The notes under the pieces were generated by a model that ran no database searches, had not been told where the DNA came from, and was given only the letters and a program-made list of their open reading frames with translations. Position numbers and translations under genes: made by a program. DNA of 55,908 nt, from positions 1-55,908 of the forward strand of contig JAFXHU010000009.1 of the NCBI GenBank assembly GCA_017533565.1, read 5' to 3'. The first letter of the stretch is position 1. Each line of letters opens with the position of its first letter. Shown piece by piece: positions 1 through 8,697 of the stretch. The stretch comes from Clostridia bacterium (lineage in GTDB: Bacteria > Bacillota > Clostridia > Oscillospirales > CAG-272).

Positions 1-162
1 CATATTTTCGGTGTAGTAAACGGCACAGTCCTGTGTCTTAAACAAATCCGCCGTAATACGCTCGAAGTATCTGCCGAAATCGTCGGGGTGAGAGGTAAAA
101 TACACCCTCGGCTTGTCTTTTATGTTGTTTTCGTTTTTGACTTTTAACTTGAATTCTTTCAT
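1..162 (-). CDS. TIR-like protein, N-terminal part only (paralogue of the next gene)
   Basis: The gene starts at an ATG (complement 160-162) and leaves the window at base 1, so only 54 residues are visible. They contain RVYFTSHPDDF and AVYYTENM, which line up without gaps with RVYFTSHPADF and VIYYTKDL at the start of the neighbouring 645-residue TIR/TPR protein; even the distance from Met to the motif (22 residues) is the same. It lies 38 bases downstream of that gene on the same strand, so the two probably form an operon that arose by tandem duplication. The ribosome site (AGAGAG) is weak. Whether this copy also carries a second TIR domain and TPR repeats cannot be seen. Confidence 0.85.
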   Translation of the reverse strand, partial: MKEFKLKVKNENNIKDKPRVYFTSHPDDFGRYFERITADLFKTQDCAVYYTENM

Positions 163-200
163 TTCGCTCTCTTTGTTAAAAATATCTGTGACCTTTGCGG

Positions 201-2138
201 TTAAATATCGTCAATATCGTCAAACAAAAGGGCGGAAAGCTCATCTGTTGACATTTTGCTTAATTTTTCAAGCTGTGACTCGCCCTCCGTCACCGAAAAG
301 AGGGAAAATTCAATGCTCCTGACCTGCATACTGTCCTCGCCGTAGAGGGTGGCACAGTGCGGGAGAATTGATTCGTAAAGCCATACGGCGCGCTCGCTAT
401 CTCCCGAAAGTGAATAGCTCTCCGCCAAAACCCGAAGCTGCTCGAGGGTGTCGGGGTGTCCCTCTCCAAGCTCGTTGCAAAGCCGCGAATACTCCCGTTC
501 TCCGAGATTGATTGCATCGGAGAGCATTGCCGCGATTTGGTCCGAAAAATCCGCCCCTATTTTACGGGCATAGCTCCTGTATTCCACGGTCAGCAGGTTA
601 AGCTTCTCAAGCGTTTTGTGATGCCCCTCTCCAAAGCGGGATTTTTTAAGCTCGTAAATCAATTTCGTAAGATTGAGCGTCTTTTCGTGATTTTTAAAAT
701 ATCTGTATTCCTCCAAAAGGGAGGTTATAACCGAAACGGTTGAAAAATGCTCTATGCCGAGGACCTCGGTGCGAAGCTCGAAAACCCTCTCAAAGATTTC
801 AAGCGATTTCTCCCTCTCGCCCTCGTTTCGGTATGTCCAACCGATGTATTCAAGCGTCGTGACCGTATCGGGATGAGCTTCTCCGAGCGTGCGACAGCTT
901 ACCTCGTAGCATTCCTCGAGCCATTCGCGCGCCCGCGCGTATTCACCCTTTGATGTATATATGCTCGCGACTTCGCGAAGTGCCGAAAGCGTTTCGGGAT
1001 GCTCCTGTCCAAAATGCTCCTCTCGGTAGAGATATATTGAGCACGCGAGCCAAAGCTCGTTTTTATGTGAAACGTATTTGTCGCTGTAATAATTCCAAAG
1101 CATTATCATAGCGTCGTAGTAATTATCCTGTGCCGCGGAAAGAATAAGGTTAAGACCGCGGTCGCGGTCAAGCTCCACGTCCACACCGTAAAGGTAGGCA
1201 AGCCCCATAAGGTATTTGTGCCGTGCCTCCCATTGCTCGGCGTCGTTTTTCGTGTGAAGAGCCGCACGAATACCGTTGAGAAGTCCATCAGATTCAAAGC
1301 CAACAACGCTCGGAAGCCCGGGATAGCAGAGATTAAGCTGCTCCTCGTCTGTCTGCATCATTTCAATGGGAATAATCGGGATTCCCGACTCTGTTGCCGC
1401 GGGGTATTCCACCGACATAACGAAATTCCCGTCCTCCAGAAGGCTCGGCGTTACGAGAAGAATAAGTGCTCGGCTTTTTTCAAGTGCGCCGGAAATATTC
1501 TTCTGAAAGCTCTCCCCGATTGTGAGAAATTCGTCATACCATATTGCCACGTCGGAGAGGGAGGGGTCGCTGTGAATTCTTTGCATAAGGCGGTTGGCAT
1601 ACGCCCTGTCCTTTTTACGGTAGGAAAGAAAGACGTAATTTGAAAAATCCGCGCGGACAAGCTCCTCCTGATGCTTTGAAAGAACAACCGTTGATAGAAA
1701 TTTTTCAAGCTTTTCGGCGTACGGAATCGCGGTTATATCCGTCTCAATTCGGGATATGTACTGAAGCTCGCCGAATTTGTCCTCCGCCGAATAGAGAGCG
1801 TCGAGTCCGCCCTCCATCATTATCGGAAGAATAGGTATACCCTTTTTTCGCGCAAATTGAATATCCACGTCCATCGCGCGGCTTTTCTCTGTCAAAAGCT
1901 TCAGCGTTACGGGAATGACAAAGAGCTGCATTTCCGATAAAAGAAGCTCGCGCTCGCCGTCGGGAAATTGCGCGGTCAAATCCTTTGTATAGTAAATAAC
2001 GCTCTCGGTTTTGTCGAAAATATCGCCGACAACCGTTTCAAAATGCAGGGAAAAATCCGCAGGGTGGGAGGTAAAGTAAACCCTTGCCTCTCTGCCGGTT
2101 TGCTCTCGGTATTTAAGTCTTACGGACAAGTCCGACAT
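201..2138 (-). CDS. Tandem TIR-domain protein with C-terminal TPR repeats
   Basis: 645 residues, cytoplasmic, no signal peptide. Residues about 17-150 look like a divergent TIR-type fold (VYFTSHP, VIYYTKD, LFVIPVTL, ARKKGIPILPIM). Residues about 168-275 are a more canonical TIR domain: YVFLSYRKKDR, then IWYDEFLTIGES with Glu209 at the usual catalytic position, then ALILLVTPSLL. Residues about 320-620 are TPR repeats of the kinesin-light-chain type (units such as LGEAHPDTVTTLEYIGWTY). TIR domains with this Glu are often NAD+ hydrolases or cyclases in bacterial immunity, and TPR arrays often sense a partner; applying that here is inference. The start at 2138 is chosen because GGAGGAG lies six bases before that ATG and because the paralogue aligns from this Met; an ATG 15 bases upstream is itself part of the ribosome site. 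No other defence gene is adjacent. Confidence 0.85.
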   Translation of the reverse strand: MSDLSVRLKYREQTGREARVYFTSHPADFSLHFETVVGDIFDKTESVIYYTKDLTAQFPDGERELLLSEMQLFVIPVTLKLLTEKSRAMDVDIQFARKKGIPILPIMMEGGLDALYSAEDKFGELQYISRIETDITAIPYAEKLEKFLSTVVLSKHQEELVRADFSNYVFLSYRKKDRAYANRLMQRIHSDPSLSDVAIWYDEFLTIGESFQKNISGALEKSRALILLVTPSLLEDGNFVMSVEYPAATESGIPIIPIEMMQTDEEQLNLCYPGLPSVVGFESDGLLNGIRAALHTKNDAEQWEARHKYLMGLAYLYGVDVELDRDRGLNLILSAAQDNYYDAMIMLWNYYSDKYVSHKNELWLACSIYLYREEHFGQEHPETLSALREVASIYTSKGEYARAREWLEECYEVSCRTLGEAHPDTVTTLEYIGWTYRNEGEREKSLEIFERVFELRTEVLGIEHFSTVSVITSLLEEYRYFKNHEKTLNLTKLIYELKKSRFGEGHHKTLEKLNLLTVEYRSYARKIGADFSDQIAAMLSDAINLGEREYSRLCNELGEGHPDTLEQLRVLAESYSLSGDSERAVWLYESILPHCATLYGEDSMQVRSIEFSLFSVTEGESQLEKLSKMSTDELSALLFDDIDDI

Positions 2139-2174
2139 ACGCCACTCCTCCATTATTTAAAATATCTTGTTATA

Positions 2175-2203
2175 ATTTTACCACAGCGAGGGTGAAAAAT
2201 CAA
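2175..2203 (-). promoter_or_regulatory. Promoter of the TIR operon
   Basis: On the minus strand TTGATT (2198-2203) and TAAAAT (2175-2180) are separated by exactly 17 bases, about 37 bases before the TIR gene start. This is the same vegetative promoter form seen before groES, queA and other housekeeping genes here. Confidence 0.75.
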
Positions 2204-2238
2204 CAAGGGTGGTAAATTATGTAGAAATAAAAAGTTCC

Positions 2239-2268
2239 GTGTAAAATTATCCGACCTTGGCAATACTA
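2239..2268 (+). promoter_or_regulatory. Forespore (sigma-F type) promoter of sigG
   Basis: GGCAATACTA at 2259-2268 matches the sigma-F -10 pattern GGNNANANTW at every fixed position. A GTGTA at 2239-2243, close to the -35 pattern GYWTA, lies 15 bases upstream. The tail AATACTA also resembles the sigma-G -10 element, as expected of an autoregulated gene. The sigG start follows 28 bases later. Confidence 0.65.
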
Positions 2269-2296
2269 TTTTCACCGATAAAAACGGGGAGGAATA

Positions 2297-3067
2297 ATGA
2301 ATAAGGTCGAAATTTGCGGTATAGATACCTCCGCGCTTAAAACGTTAAGCGAGGAGAAAAAGCGGGAGCTTTTGATAAAAGCGCGTGCGGGTGACACCGC
2401 CGCCAGAGAGGAAATGATAATGGGAAATTTGCGGCTTGTGCTTTCGGTTGCGGGTCGCTTTAATCCGAAAAACGACAGTCCCGACGACCTTTTTCAGGTG
2501 GGCTGCATCGGGCTTATAAAGGCTATCGACAATTTCAATCTTGACCTCGGCGTGCGCTTTTCAACCTACGCCGTGCCGATGATAATCGGAGAGCTTCGCC
2601 GCTATCAGAGAGATAACAATGCCGTGCGGGTTTCACGCGGAGTGCGCGACCTCGCCTACCGCGCCCTCGGAGTAAAGGAGGAAATATCGCGGGAGGAGGG
2701 AAGGGACGCGACGGTAGCGGAAATTGCCAAAAGGCTCGGCGTAACCGAGCGCGCAGTAGGCGAGGCAATGGAGGCGATAGTAGAGCCAATCTCCATTTTC
2801 GACAGCGTTTACGGCGACGGAGAGGATAAAATGTTCGTCATAGACAAGCTCTCGGGCGACGAGGACCCCGACCGCGATTGGGTGGAAAGCTTCACCCTTG
2901 CCGAGGCGCTAAAGAAGCTCAACGAAAGGGAAAAAAATATCGTAAGGCTCCGCTACTACCGCGGTAAAACGCAAATGGAGATTGCCGAGGAAATCGGAAT
3001 AAGCCAGGCACAGGTTTCCCGCCTTGAAAAGGGCGCAATCGAAAAGCTGCGTAAATATATGAGCTGA
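2297..3067 (+). CDS. sigG: RNA polymerase sigma-G factor, late forespore
   Basis: 256 residues, full length for the family. The N-terminus NKVEICGIDTSALK is the signature of sigma-G. Region 2 has NLRLVLSV, DDLFQVGCIGLIKAIDNF and FSTYAVPMIIGELRR. Region 4 has REKNIVRLRYYRGKTQMEIAEEIGISQAQVSRLEKG, with the DNA-recognition helix near the C-terminus. Sigma-G drives late gene expression in the forespore after engulfment. The start has the ribosome site GGGGAGGAATA. In many relatives sigG follows spoIIGA-sigE; here it stands alone, divergent from a TIR operon and with its own forespore promoter. Confidence 0.96.
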   Translation: MNKVEICGIDTSALKTLSEEKKRELLIKARAGDTAAREEMIMGNLRLVLSVAGRFNPKNDSPDDLFQVGCIGLIKAIDNFNLDLGVRFSTYAVPMIIGELRRYQRDNNAVRVSRGVRDLAYRALGVKEEISREEGRDATVAEIAKRLGVTERAVGEAMEAIVEPISIFDSVYGDGEDKMFVIDKLSGDEDPDRDWVESFTLAEALKKLNEREKNIVRLRYYRGKTQMEIAEEIGISQAQVSRLEKGAIEKLRKYMS

Positions 3068-3105
3068 CACGGAGGAATATGATGCGCGGGCATAGACCCC
3101 GCCCC

Positions 3106-3146
3106 CGCGCGATACGCGGTTAGCATAAGACTTCGCGCGATACGCG
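3106..3146. repeat. Two copies of CGCGCGATACGCG
   Basis: The 13-base sequence CGCGCGATACGCG occurs at 3106-3118 and again at 3134-3146, between the sigG stop and the terminator. Each copy is nearly self-complementary. No function is apparent; it may be local slippage or a protein site. Confidence 0.5.
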
Positions 3147-3153
3147 TTTATTT

Positions 3154-3193
3154 AAAAGGAAAGCATCCGCTTTTTTGCGGATGCTTTCCTTTT
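3154..3193. terminator. Bidirectional terminator between sigG and the membrane protein
   Basis: A perfect 17-base stem (3154-3170 with 3177-3193) encloses a TTTTTT loop. The stem begins with AAAA and ends with TTTT, so it can act in both directions for these convergent genes. Confidence 0.85.
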
Positions 3194-3204
3194 GTCGGGG
3201 AATT

Positions 3205-3870
3205 TTATTCGTTTGCCTTCTTGAATTGAACGACTGCGGCAATAATACCCAATATCGCGCCCGCCGTAAGCACGGGGGTAAGATACTGTACGTTATTGAC
3301 GTTCGCGCCGAATACCGACGCACCGAGAAGATACGCCGCAGCCACCGTACCGCCAACCGCGGTGACGAGAATGTAAAGCGGCTTGAAAAGATATACGAAG
3401 ATTATGCCCGCCGCAAGAGCGAGTACTCCGCATACGATCCAGAAAAACGCCTCGCTGTGCAAAAATTCAACCTCGGGCCATTTGAGAGCGACGAAGATGA
3501 ATACGTACATTCCCGCGTAAAAGCCGCCGCCCGCACCGACGAGGAAAATCGCAAGCTTGTGAAGCGCCCACGCGATAATCCAACCGAGGATAGCGCAAGC
3601 AATGCCGATTACCGCGGCAAAGTCAACCCCATCGGGAAGTCCTTGTATCTTCGACAAAATCAAAGGAGCAAGCACAAGGTAGCCGAGCGCACCGCCACCG
3701 ATAGCGGCAGAGGCGGAAAGCTCCACGCGAAGGATGCGGTAGCTGTAAAATGCGAGCAAAACGAGGGCAAGGCAAAATCCGATTACACCGAGGAAGGTGC
3801 CCGTCATCTGCTGATAAATGCCGACGAGCTGCTGTGACATTTGTTCAATGCTTGTTGTTAACTGTTCCAT
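3205..3870 (-). CDS. Multi-spanning membrane protein, DUF4203/TMEM198-like
   Basis: 221 residues with about seven hydrophobic segments and glycine-rich turns (AIGGGALGYLVLAPLIL, VGAGGGFYAGMYVFIFVAL, LFKPLYILVTAVGGTVAAAYLLGA). The layout resembles DUF4203/TMEM198-type membrane proteins, for which no bacterial function is established; this assignment rests on pattern only. It starts at the ATG of MEQLTTSIEQM, preceded by GGAG at six bases. A promoter (3977-4005) lies about 100 bases upstream and the gene is monocistronic, ending at the shared terminator. Function unknown. Confidence 0.75.
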   Translation of the reverse strand: MEQLTTSIEQMSQQLVGIYQQMTGTFLGVIGFCLALVLLAFYSYRILRVELSASAAIGGGALGYLVLAPLILSKIQGLPDGVDFAAVIGIACAILGWIIAWALHKLAIFLVGAGGGFYAGMYVFIFVALKWPEVEFLHSEAFFWIVCGVLALAAGIIFVYLFKPLYILVTAVGGTVAAAYLLGASVFGANVNNVQYLTPVLTAGAILGIIAAVVQFKKANE

Positions 3871-3976
3871 ATATACTCCGTTCCGCCGTTTTAACGGCAT
3901 AGTAATTTTTACTTAATAACGCAGGCAGTGCCGCCGAGCGCGCGTCGCACCGTCCACGCATTTCCTTTGTATTTAA

Positions 3977-4005
3977 ATAATAGCATAAAATGAAAAATTT
4001 CGCAA
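3977..4005 (-). promoter_or_regulatory. Promoter of the membrane-protein gene
   Basis: On the minus strand TTGCGA (4000-4005) and TATTAT (3977-3982) are 17 bases apart, and TGC just before the -10 gives a partial extended -10. Confidence 0.6.
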
Positions 4006-4169
4006 GAGCGTAATAAAAATTTACAACTAAAAAATTCAACCGAAAATGGCGGTGGACCTTGTAACGAATTAACAAAAAAATTCTCTTTTTCTGCCACGCT
4101 TTTTCTACCGAGCAAAAAAGAATTAGTACTTCTTTTATTCCTGCGGCAGGGCGTGGGCGTTTTTTTGCA

Positions 4170-4243
4170 TTGAACTTTGATGCGGCTTGGTGATAAACTG
4201 TAATCGGGGAGCAAAATCCCCGAAGCGGCGCTCCACCCGCCGC
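4170..4243 (+). promoter_or_regulatory. Possible promoter and structured leader of the two small helical genes
   Basis: TTGAAC (4170-4175) and TAAACT (4194-4199) are 18 bases apart. The leader then contains two adjacent short hairpins: CGGGGA/TCCCCG (4205-4222) and GCGGCG/CGCCGC (4225-4243). The rest of the 428-base gap between the membrane-protein start and the next gene holds nothing I can recognise apart from the minus-strand promoter. Confidence 0.4.
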
Positions 4244-4298
4244 CTCCCGCCAAAAGCAGCCCCGTGCAATGGCGGAGATTAACGAAAGGAGAGAGATT

Positions 4299-4610
4299 GT
4301 GTTTTACACACAGGCAAGCAGCTATGAGGGGGAGCCCGTCCGCCTTTATCGCTCGCCCGAGGAAATACGAAAGGATATAAGCGAAATCAACCGAAAAATC
4401 AAGGATATGGACGGGAAAATAAATGCAAGACTTCTCCTTACGGGGCTTTTTACAAGGCTCTGCGAGGACGGGGCGAGGGACTATTTGCCCGAGCTTCGGG
4501 TTGCGATTTCGGAGGCGGAGGAAATGCTTAACGCCTTATCCGAGCTTTGCACACAGCTCGGGGATTTAAAGCGGGAGCTGGAGGACACGGTATGGGCACT
4601 CGGAATATAA
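4299..4610 (+). CDS. Small helical protein of unknown function
   Basis: 103 residues from a GTG start. The GTG is preferred to an in-frame ATG at 4269 because AAAGGAG lies seven bases before it, whereas the ATG has no ribosome site. After a short N-terminal stretch (VFYTQASSYEGEPVRLY) the protein is almost wholly alpha-helical with heptad-like leucines (residues about 20-100), suggesting a coiled coil or four-helix bundle. I do not recognise the family. Its last 19 bases overlap the next gene, so the pair is translationally coupled. It lies just before the spoIIA operon on the same strand, but nothing in it proves a sporulation role. Confidence 0.65.
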   Translation: MFYTQASSYEGEPVRLYRSPEEIRKDISEINRKIKDMDGKINARLLLTGLFTRLCEDGARDYLPELRVAISEAEEMLNALSELCTQLGDLKRELEDTVWALGI

Positions 4611-4909
4611 AAGGGTACAGCGAATCGCTCGACAGCCTCGTAATTGCGCTTTGCCGCGACTTTGAAAGACGGCAGGGGCGCACCGATAACAAAAGGGTTG
4701 CAATGGAGCATAAATATATCAACACGAAAATGCTGGAGGCGGCGGGCGAGGTTATTGGCGGACGCTACGCGGAAATAATGATACGCGAAATCGGCGAGCG
4801 TATCGGCTACGCCGCGAGTCAAATCGAGGATATTTCCGAATCCACCTACAAGCGGAAAAAGGGGGAGGTGAAGCTCGCAATAGCGAGAAAGCTTTATCTT
4901 ACCGAATAA
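4592..4909 (+). CDS. Small helical protein of unknown function, partner of the preceding gene
   Basis: 105 residues starting at MGTRNIKGYSESLDSL. GGAGG sits eight bases before this ATG, inside the end of the upstream gene. The protein is charged and helical, with cysteine only near residue 20, and has a C-terminal stretch (RYAEIMIREIGERIGY to KRKKGEVKLAIARKLYL) that could hold a helix-turn-helix, though the match is loose. There is no signal peptide or membrane segment. Function unknown; the overlap with the upstream gene argues that the two products act together. Confidence 0.7.
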   Translation: MGTRNIKGYSESLDSLVIALCRDFERRQGRTDNKRVAMEHKYINTKMLEAAGEVIGGRYAEIMIREIGERIGYAASQIEDISESTYKRKKGEVKLAIARKLYLTE

Positions 4910-5008
4910 ATTTTTCCTCCCGTCACGCTTTGACAAAATTCCGCCCTCCCGCCGTGTTATACTCGGTAAAAAGTGCCATCGGGTACAGGGAGGTTTAAAG
5001 GTAAATAA

Positions 5009-5332
5009 ATGGAAAACGAAAGAGTTGCCTTTTCACACGGAGAGGGAAGGCTGGTTGCACGGATTTGCGGTGAAGTTGACCATCACACCGCCCGCCTTTT
5101 GCGGGAGAGGATTGACAGGGAGGCGTTTCTTGTCCGCCCGCGGGTTTTGGTGATTGACCTATCGGCTGTCGGCTTTATGGACAGCTCGGGAATAGCTCTC
5201 ATTATCGGCAGAGTCGAGGTTGCCGCCGAATTTGGCGGAGTAGTACAGATAACGGGTGCCACTCAACCCGTCAAAAAGCTTATACGGCTTTCGGGGATAG
5301 AGAGAATACAGGGACTTACCGTGTCACCGTAA
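5009..5332 (+). CDS. spoIIAA: Anti-sigma-F factor antagonist SpoIIAA
   Basis: 107 residues, a STAS-domain protein. The phosphorylation loop GFMDSSG is present at residues 55-61, with Ser59 matching Ser58 of the Bacillus subtilis protein. The early GEVDHHTA motif is also conserved. The unphosphorylated form binds SpoIIAB and frees sigma-F in the forespore; SpoIIAB phosphorylates the Ser to inactivate it. First gene of the spoIIA operon, ten bases before spoIIAB. The upstream region has a TTGACA and a TATACT, but 22 bases apart, and I see no clear sigma-H site. Confidence 0.95.
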   Translation: MENERVAFSHGEGRLVARICGEVDHHTARLLRERIDREAFLVRPRVLVIDLSAVGFMDSSGIALIIGRVEVAAEFGGVVQITGATQPVKKLIRLSGIERIQGLTVSP

Positions 5333-5342
5333 AGGAGGAATT

Positions 5343-5801
5343 ATGAAAAGAATAATAAACGAAATGAAGCTGAGGCTTCCATCGCGCTCGGAAAACGAGG
5401 GAGTGGCAAGGAGTGCCGTATCCGCCTTCGTTGCGGAGCTTAATCCCACGGTGGAGGAGCTTGGCGATTTGCGCCTCGCGGTAAGCGAGGCGGTGACAAA
5501 CTGCGTTGTACACGCATACCGTGACAGGGAGGAGGGCGCGCCCGCCTTCATTTACATATCCGCCAGAATATACGACAATAAAGAGGTGTCGGTTGAAATA
5601 TCCGACAACGGCTGCGGCATCGAAAACGTAGAGCTTGCACGCAGTCCGCGTTACACCACGGGAGAATATGGCGAAAGATGTGGAATGGGCTTTCTCATAA
5701 TGGAGAATCTATGCGACCTCGTCACCGTAAAATCAAGGGTTGGACGGGGTACTACGGTCCTCCTGCGGAAATATTTAAGCCACGGTAGGTGTGATGAATG
5801 A
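5343..5801 (+). CDS. spoIIAB: Anti-sigma-F factor and serine kinase SpoIIAB
   Basis: 152 residues, a GHKL-type ATP-binding kinase. The N box (EAVTN, residues 49-53), G1 box (DNGCGI, 88-93) and G2 box (GMGF, 114-117) are all intact. It holds sigma-F inactive before septation and phosphorylates SpoIIAA. The ribosome site AAAGGAGG precedes the ATG. It overlaps the sigma-F gene by eight bases, which keeps the two products in step. Confidence 0.96.
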   Translation: MKRIINEMKLRLPSRSENEGVARSAVSAFVAELNPTVEELGDLRLAVSEAVTNCVVHAYRDREEGAPAFIYISARIYDNKEVSVEISDNGCGIENVELARSPRYTTGEYGERCGMGFLIMENLCDLVTVKSRVGRGTTVLLRKYLSHGRCDE

Positions 5802-6528
5802 ATTAAGCGAAACGAAAAATTCCTATGACCGAAACCCCGAATTGATAATGCGCTTTCGCGAGGGGGACGAGGAGGCGGGAGCCGCGCTCGTAGAGCTGAA
5901 TTTGCCCCTCGTTTATTCGATTGCGAGCCGCTTTTACGACAGGGGGCGCGACCCCGAGGAGCTTGTGGAGTGCGGCACGGTGGGGCTTTGTAAGGCTATC
6001 AAAACCTTCGACCCCGCGCGCGGCTGTGCCTTTTCGACCTACGCCGTGCCGCTTATCTTTGGCGAAATCCGAAGATTTTTGCGCGACGACGGAATGATAA
6101 AGGTATCGAGGGAGGAAAAGCGGCTTTCCGCAATTTTGAACCGAGAAAGAGAGAGAAGGGCACAGGCTGGCGAGCCGACAGACCTTGCCTCCATTGCCGC
6201 CACCGTCGGAATACCGATTACGGACGCCGCCTCCGCAATCTTTTCGGAGGTCCCCGTCAAATCGCTCGAGGAGGGAATAGCGGGGGAGGACGAGGGGCTT
6301 ACCCTCGGGAGCGTTATAGCCGACGAGGAGGCGGAGCGCGGCTTTGACCGAATTGCGCTTTTTATGGCGATAGAGGGGCTTTCCCCCCTGCACAGGCGTA
6401 TCGTTTTTCTTCGGTATTTCCGCGACCTTTCGCAAACCGAAACCGCCTCCATTCTCGGAATAACGCAGGTAAAGGTGTCAAGGGAGGAAAAGAAAATTAT
6501 GGAGCAGCTTCGCCGACTGCTTTGCTGA
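5794..6528 (+). CDS. sigF: RNA polymerase sigma-F factor, early forespore
   Basis: 244 residues from the ATG at 5794; a GTG one codon earlier is a less likely start. Region 2 has NLPLVYSIASRFYDRG, EELVECGTVGLCKAIKTFD and FSTYAVPLIFGEIRRF. Region 4 has HRRIVFLRYFRDLSQTETASILGITQVKVSREE. Last gene of the spoIIA operon (also called spoIIAC). Its product should read the promoter found before sigG in this same window. In Bacillus spoVA genes follow; here groES follows with its own promoter. Confidence 0.95.
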   Translation: MNELSETKNSYDRNPELIMRFREGDEEAGAALVELNLPLVYSIASRFYDRGRDPEELVECGTVGLCKAIKTFDPARGCAFSTYAVPLIFGEIRRFLRDDGMIKVSREEKRLSAILNRERERRAQAGEPTDLASIAATVGIPITDAASAIFSEVPVKSLEEGIAGEDEGLTLGSVIADEEAERGFDRIALFMAIEGLSPLHRRIVFLRYFRDLSQTETASILGITQVKVSREEKKIMEQLRRLLC

Positions 6529-6562
6529 CGCTTGTAAAAAAGCAAAATTTTCCAAATAACTA

Positions 6563-6591
6563 TTGATTTTTTCGCGCCCGTAATATAAAAT
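6563..6591 (+). promoter_or_regulatory. Promoter of groES-groEL
   Basis: TTGATT (6563-6568), 17 bases, TAAAAT (6586-6591); a second TATAAT-like element follows directly. No CIRCE inverted repeat (TTAGCACTC-N9-GAGTGCTAA) is present, so HrcA control is not evident. Confidence 0.75.
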
Positions 6592-6635
6592 ATAATGTAA
6601 GCAAAAACGGCGTAATGCCCTGATAGGAGGAATTT

Positions 6636-6923
6636 ATGAAACTGAAGCCCTTATTTGATAAGGTCGTATTAAAAAAGGTAGAGGCTGCCGAAACCACAAA
6701 ATCGGGAATCGTGCTTCCCGGCTCGGCACAGGAAAAGCCGCAGGTATCGCTCGTCGTGGCGGTTGGCCCCGGCGGACTCGTTGACGGCAAGGAGGTCGCA
6801 ATGACCGTAAACGTCGGCGACAAGGTAATAATCGGTAAATACTCGGGCACGGAGGTAAAGCTCGACGGCACCGATTACCAAATAGTATCACAGTCTGATA
6901 TTCTCGCGGTTGTCGAGGATTAA
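6636..6923 (+). CDS. groES: Co-chaperonin GroES
   Basis: 95 residues, normal length. It has LKPLFDKVVLKK at the N-terminus, the mobile loop (ETTKSGIVLPGSAQEKP) and the C-terminal VGDKVIIGKYSGTEVK followed by ILAVVED. It forms the heptameric lid of the GroEL folding chamber. The ribosome site is TAGGAGG. Transcribed with groEL, which starts 26 bases later. Confidence 0.97.
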   Translation: MKLKPLFDKVVLKKVEAAETTKSGIVLPGSAQEKPQVSLVVAVGPGGLVDGKEVAMTVNVGDKVIIGKYSGTEVKLDGTDYQIVSQSDILAVVED

Positions 6924-6931
6924 CGCTTTAA

Positions 6932-8575
<1,644 letters not shown>

Positions 8576-8591
8576 TATCCGTATTTAACGC

Positions 8592-8630
8592 AAAATCCAA
8601 CGCGAAAAAATTGTTCGCGTTGGATTTTTT
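8592..8630. terminator. Terminator after groEL
   Basis: A 15-base stem (8592-8606 with 8614-8628) with a 7-base loop and TTTTTT. The reverse strand reads into AT-rich sequence as well, so it may also serve the convergent transferase gene ending at 8723. Confidence 0.85.
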
Positions 8631-8697
8631 ATTGTTGTTCTATACCGATTTACGATTGTCTGATTATATATCTTCGCGCAAAGCTAATTAAAAGGTG

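Noticed and set aside
2139-2153. ATG at 2153 as the start of the TIR gene
   Set aside because: That ATG overlaps the GGAGGAG ribosome site of the next in-frame ATG, and the paralogue aligns only from the later Met.
4930-4963. TTGACA and TATACT as the spoIIA promoter
   Set aside because: The spacing is 22 bases, too long for a standard promoter, and no sigma-H pattern could be matched.
6592-6635. Possible CIRCE operator upstream of groES
   Set aside because: No TTAGCACTC/GAGTGCTAA inverted repeat is present between the promoter and the start codon.
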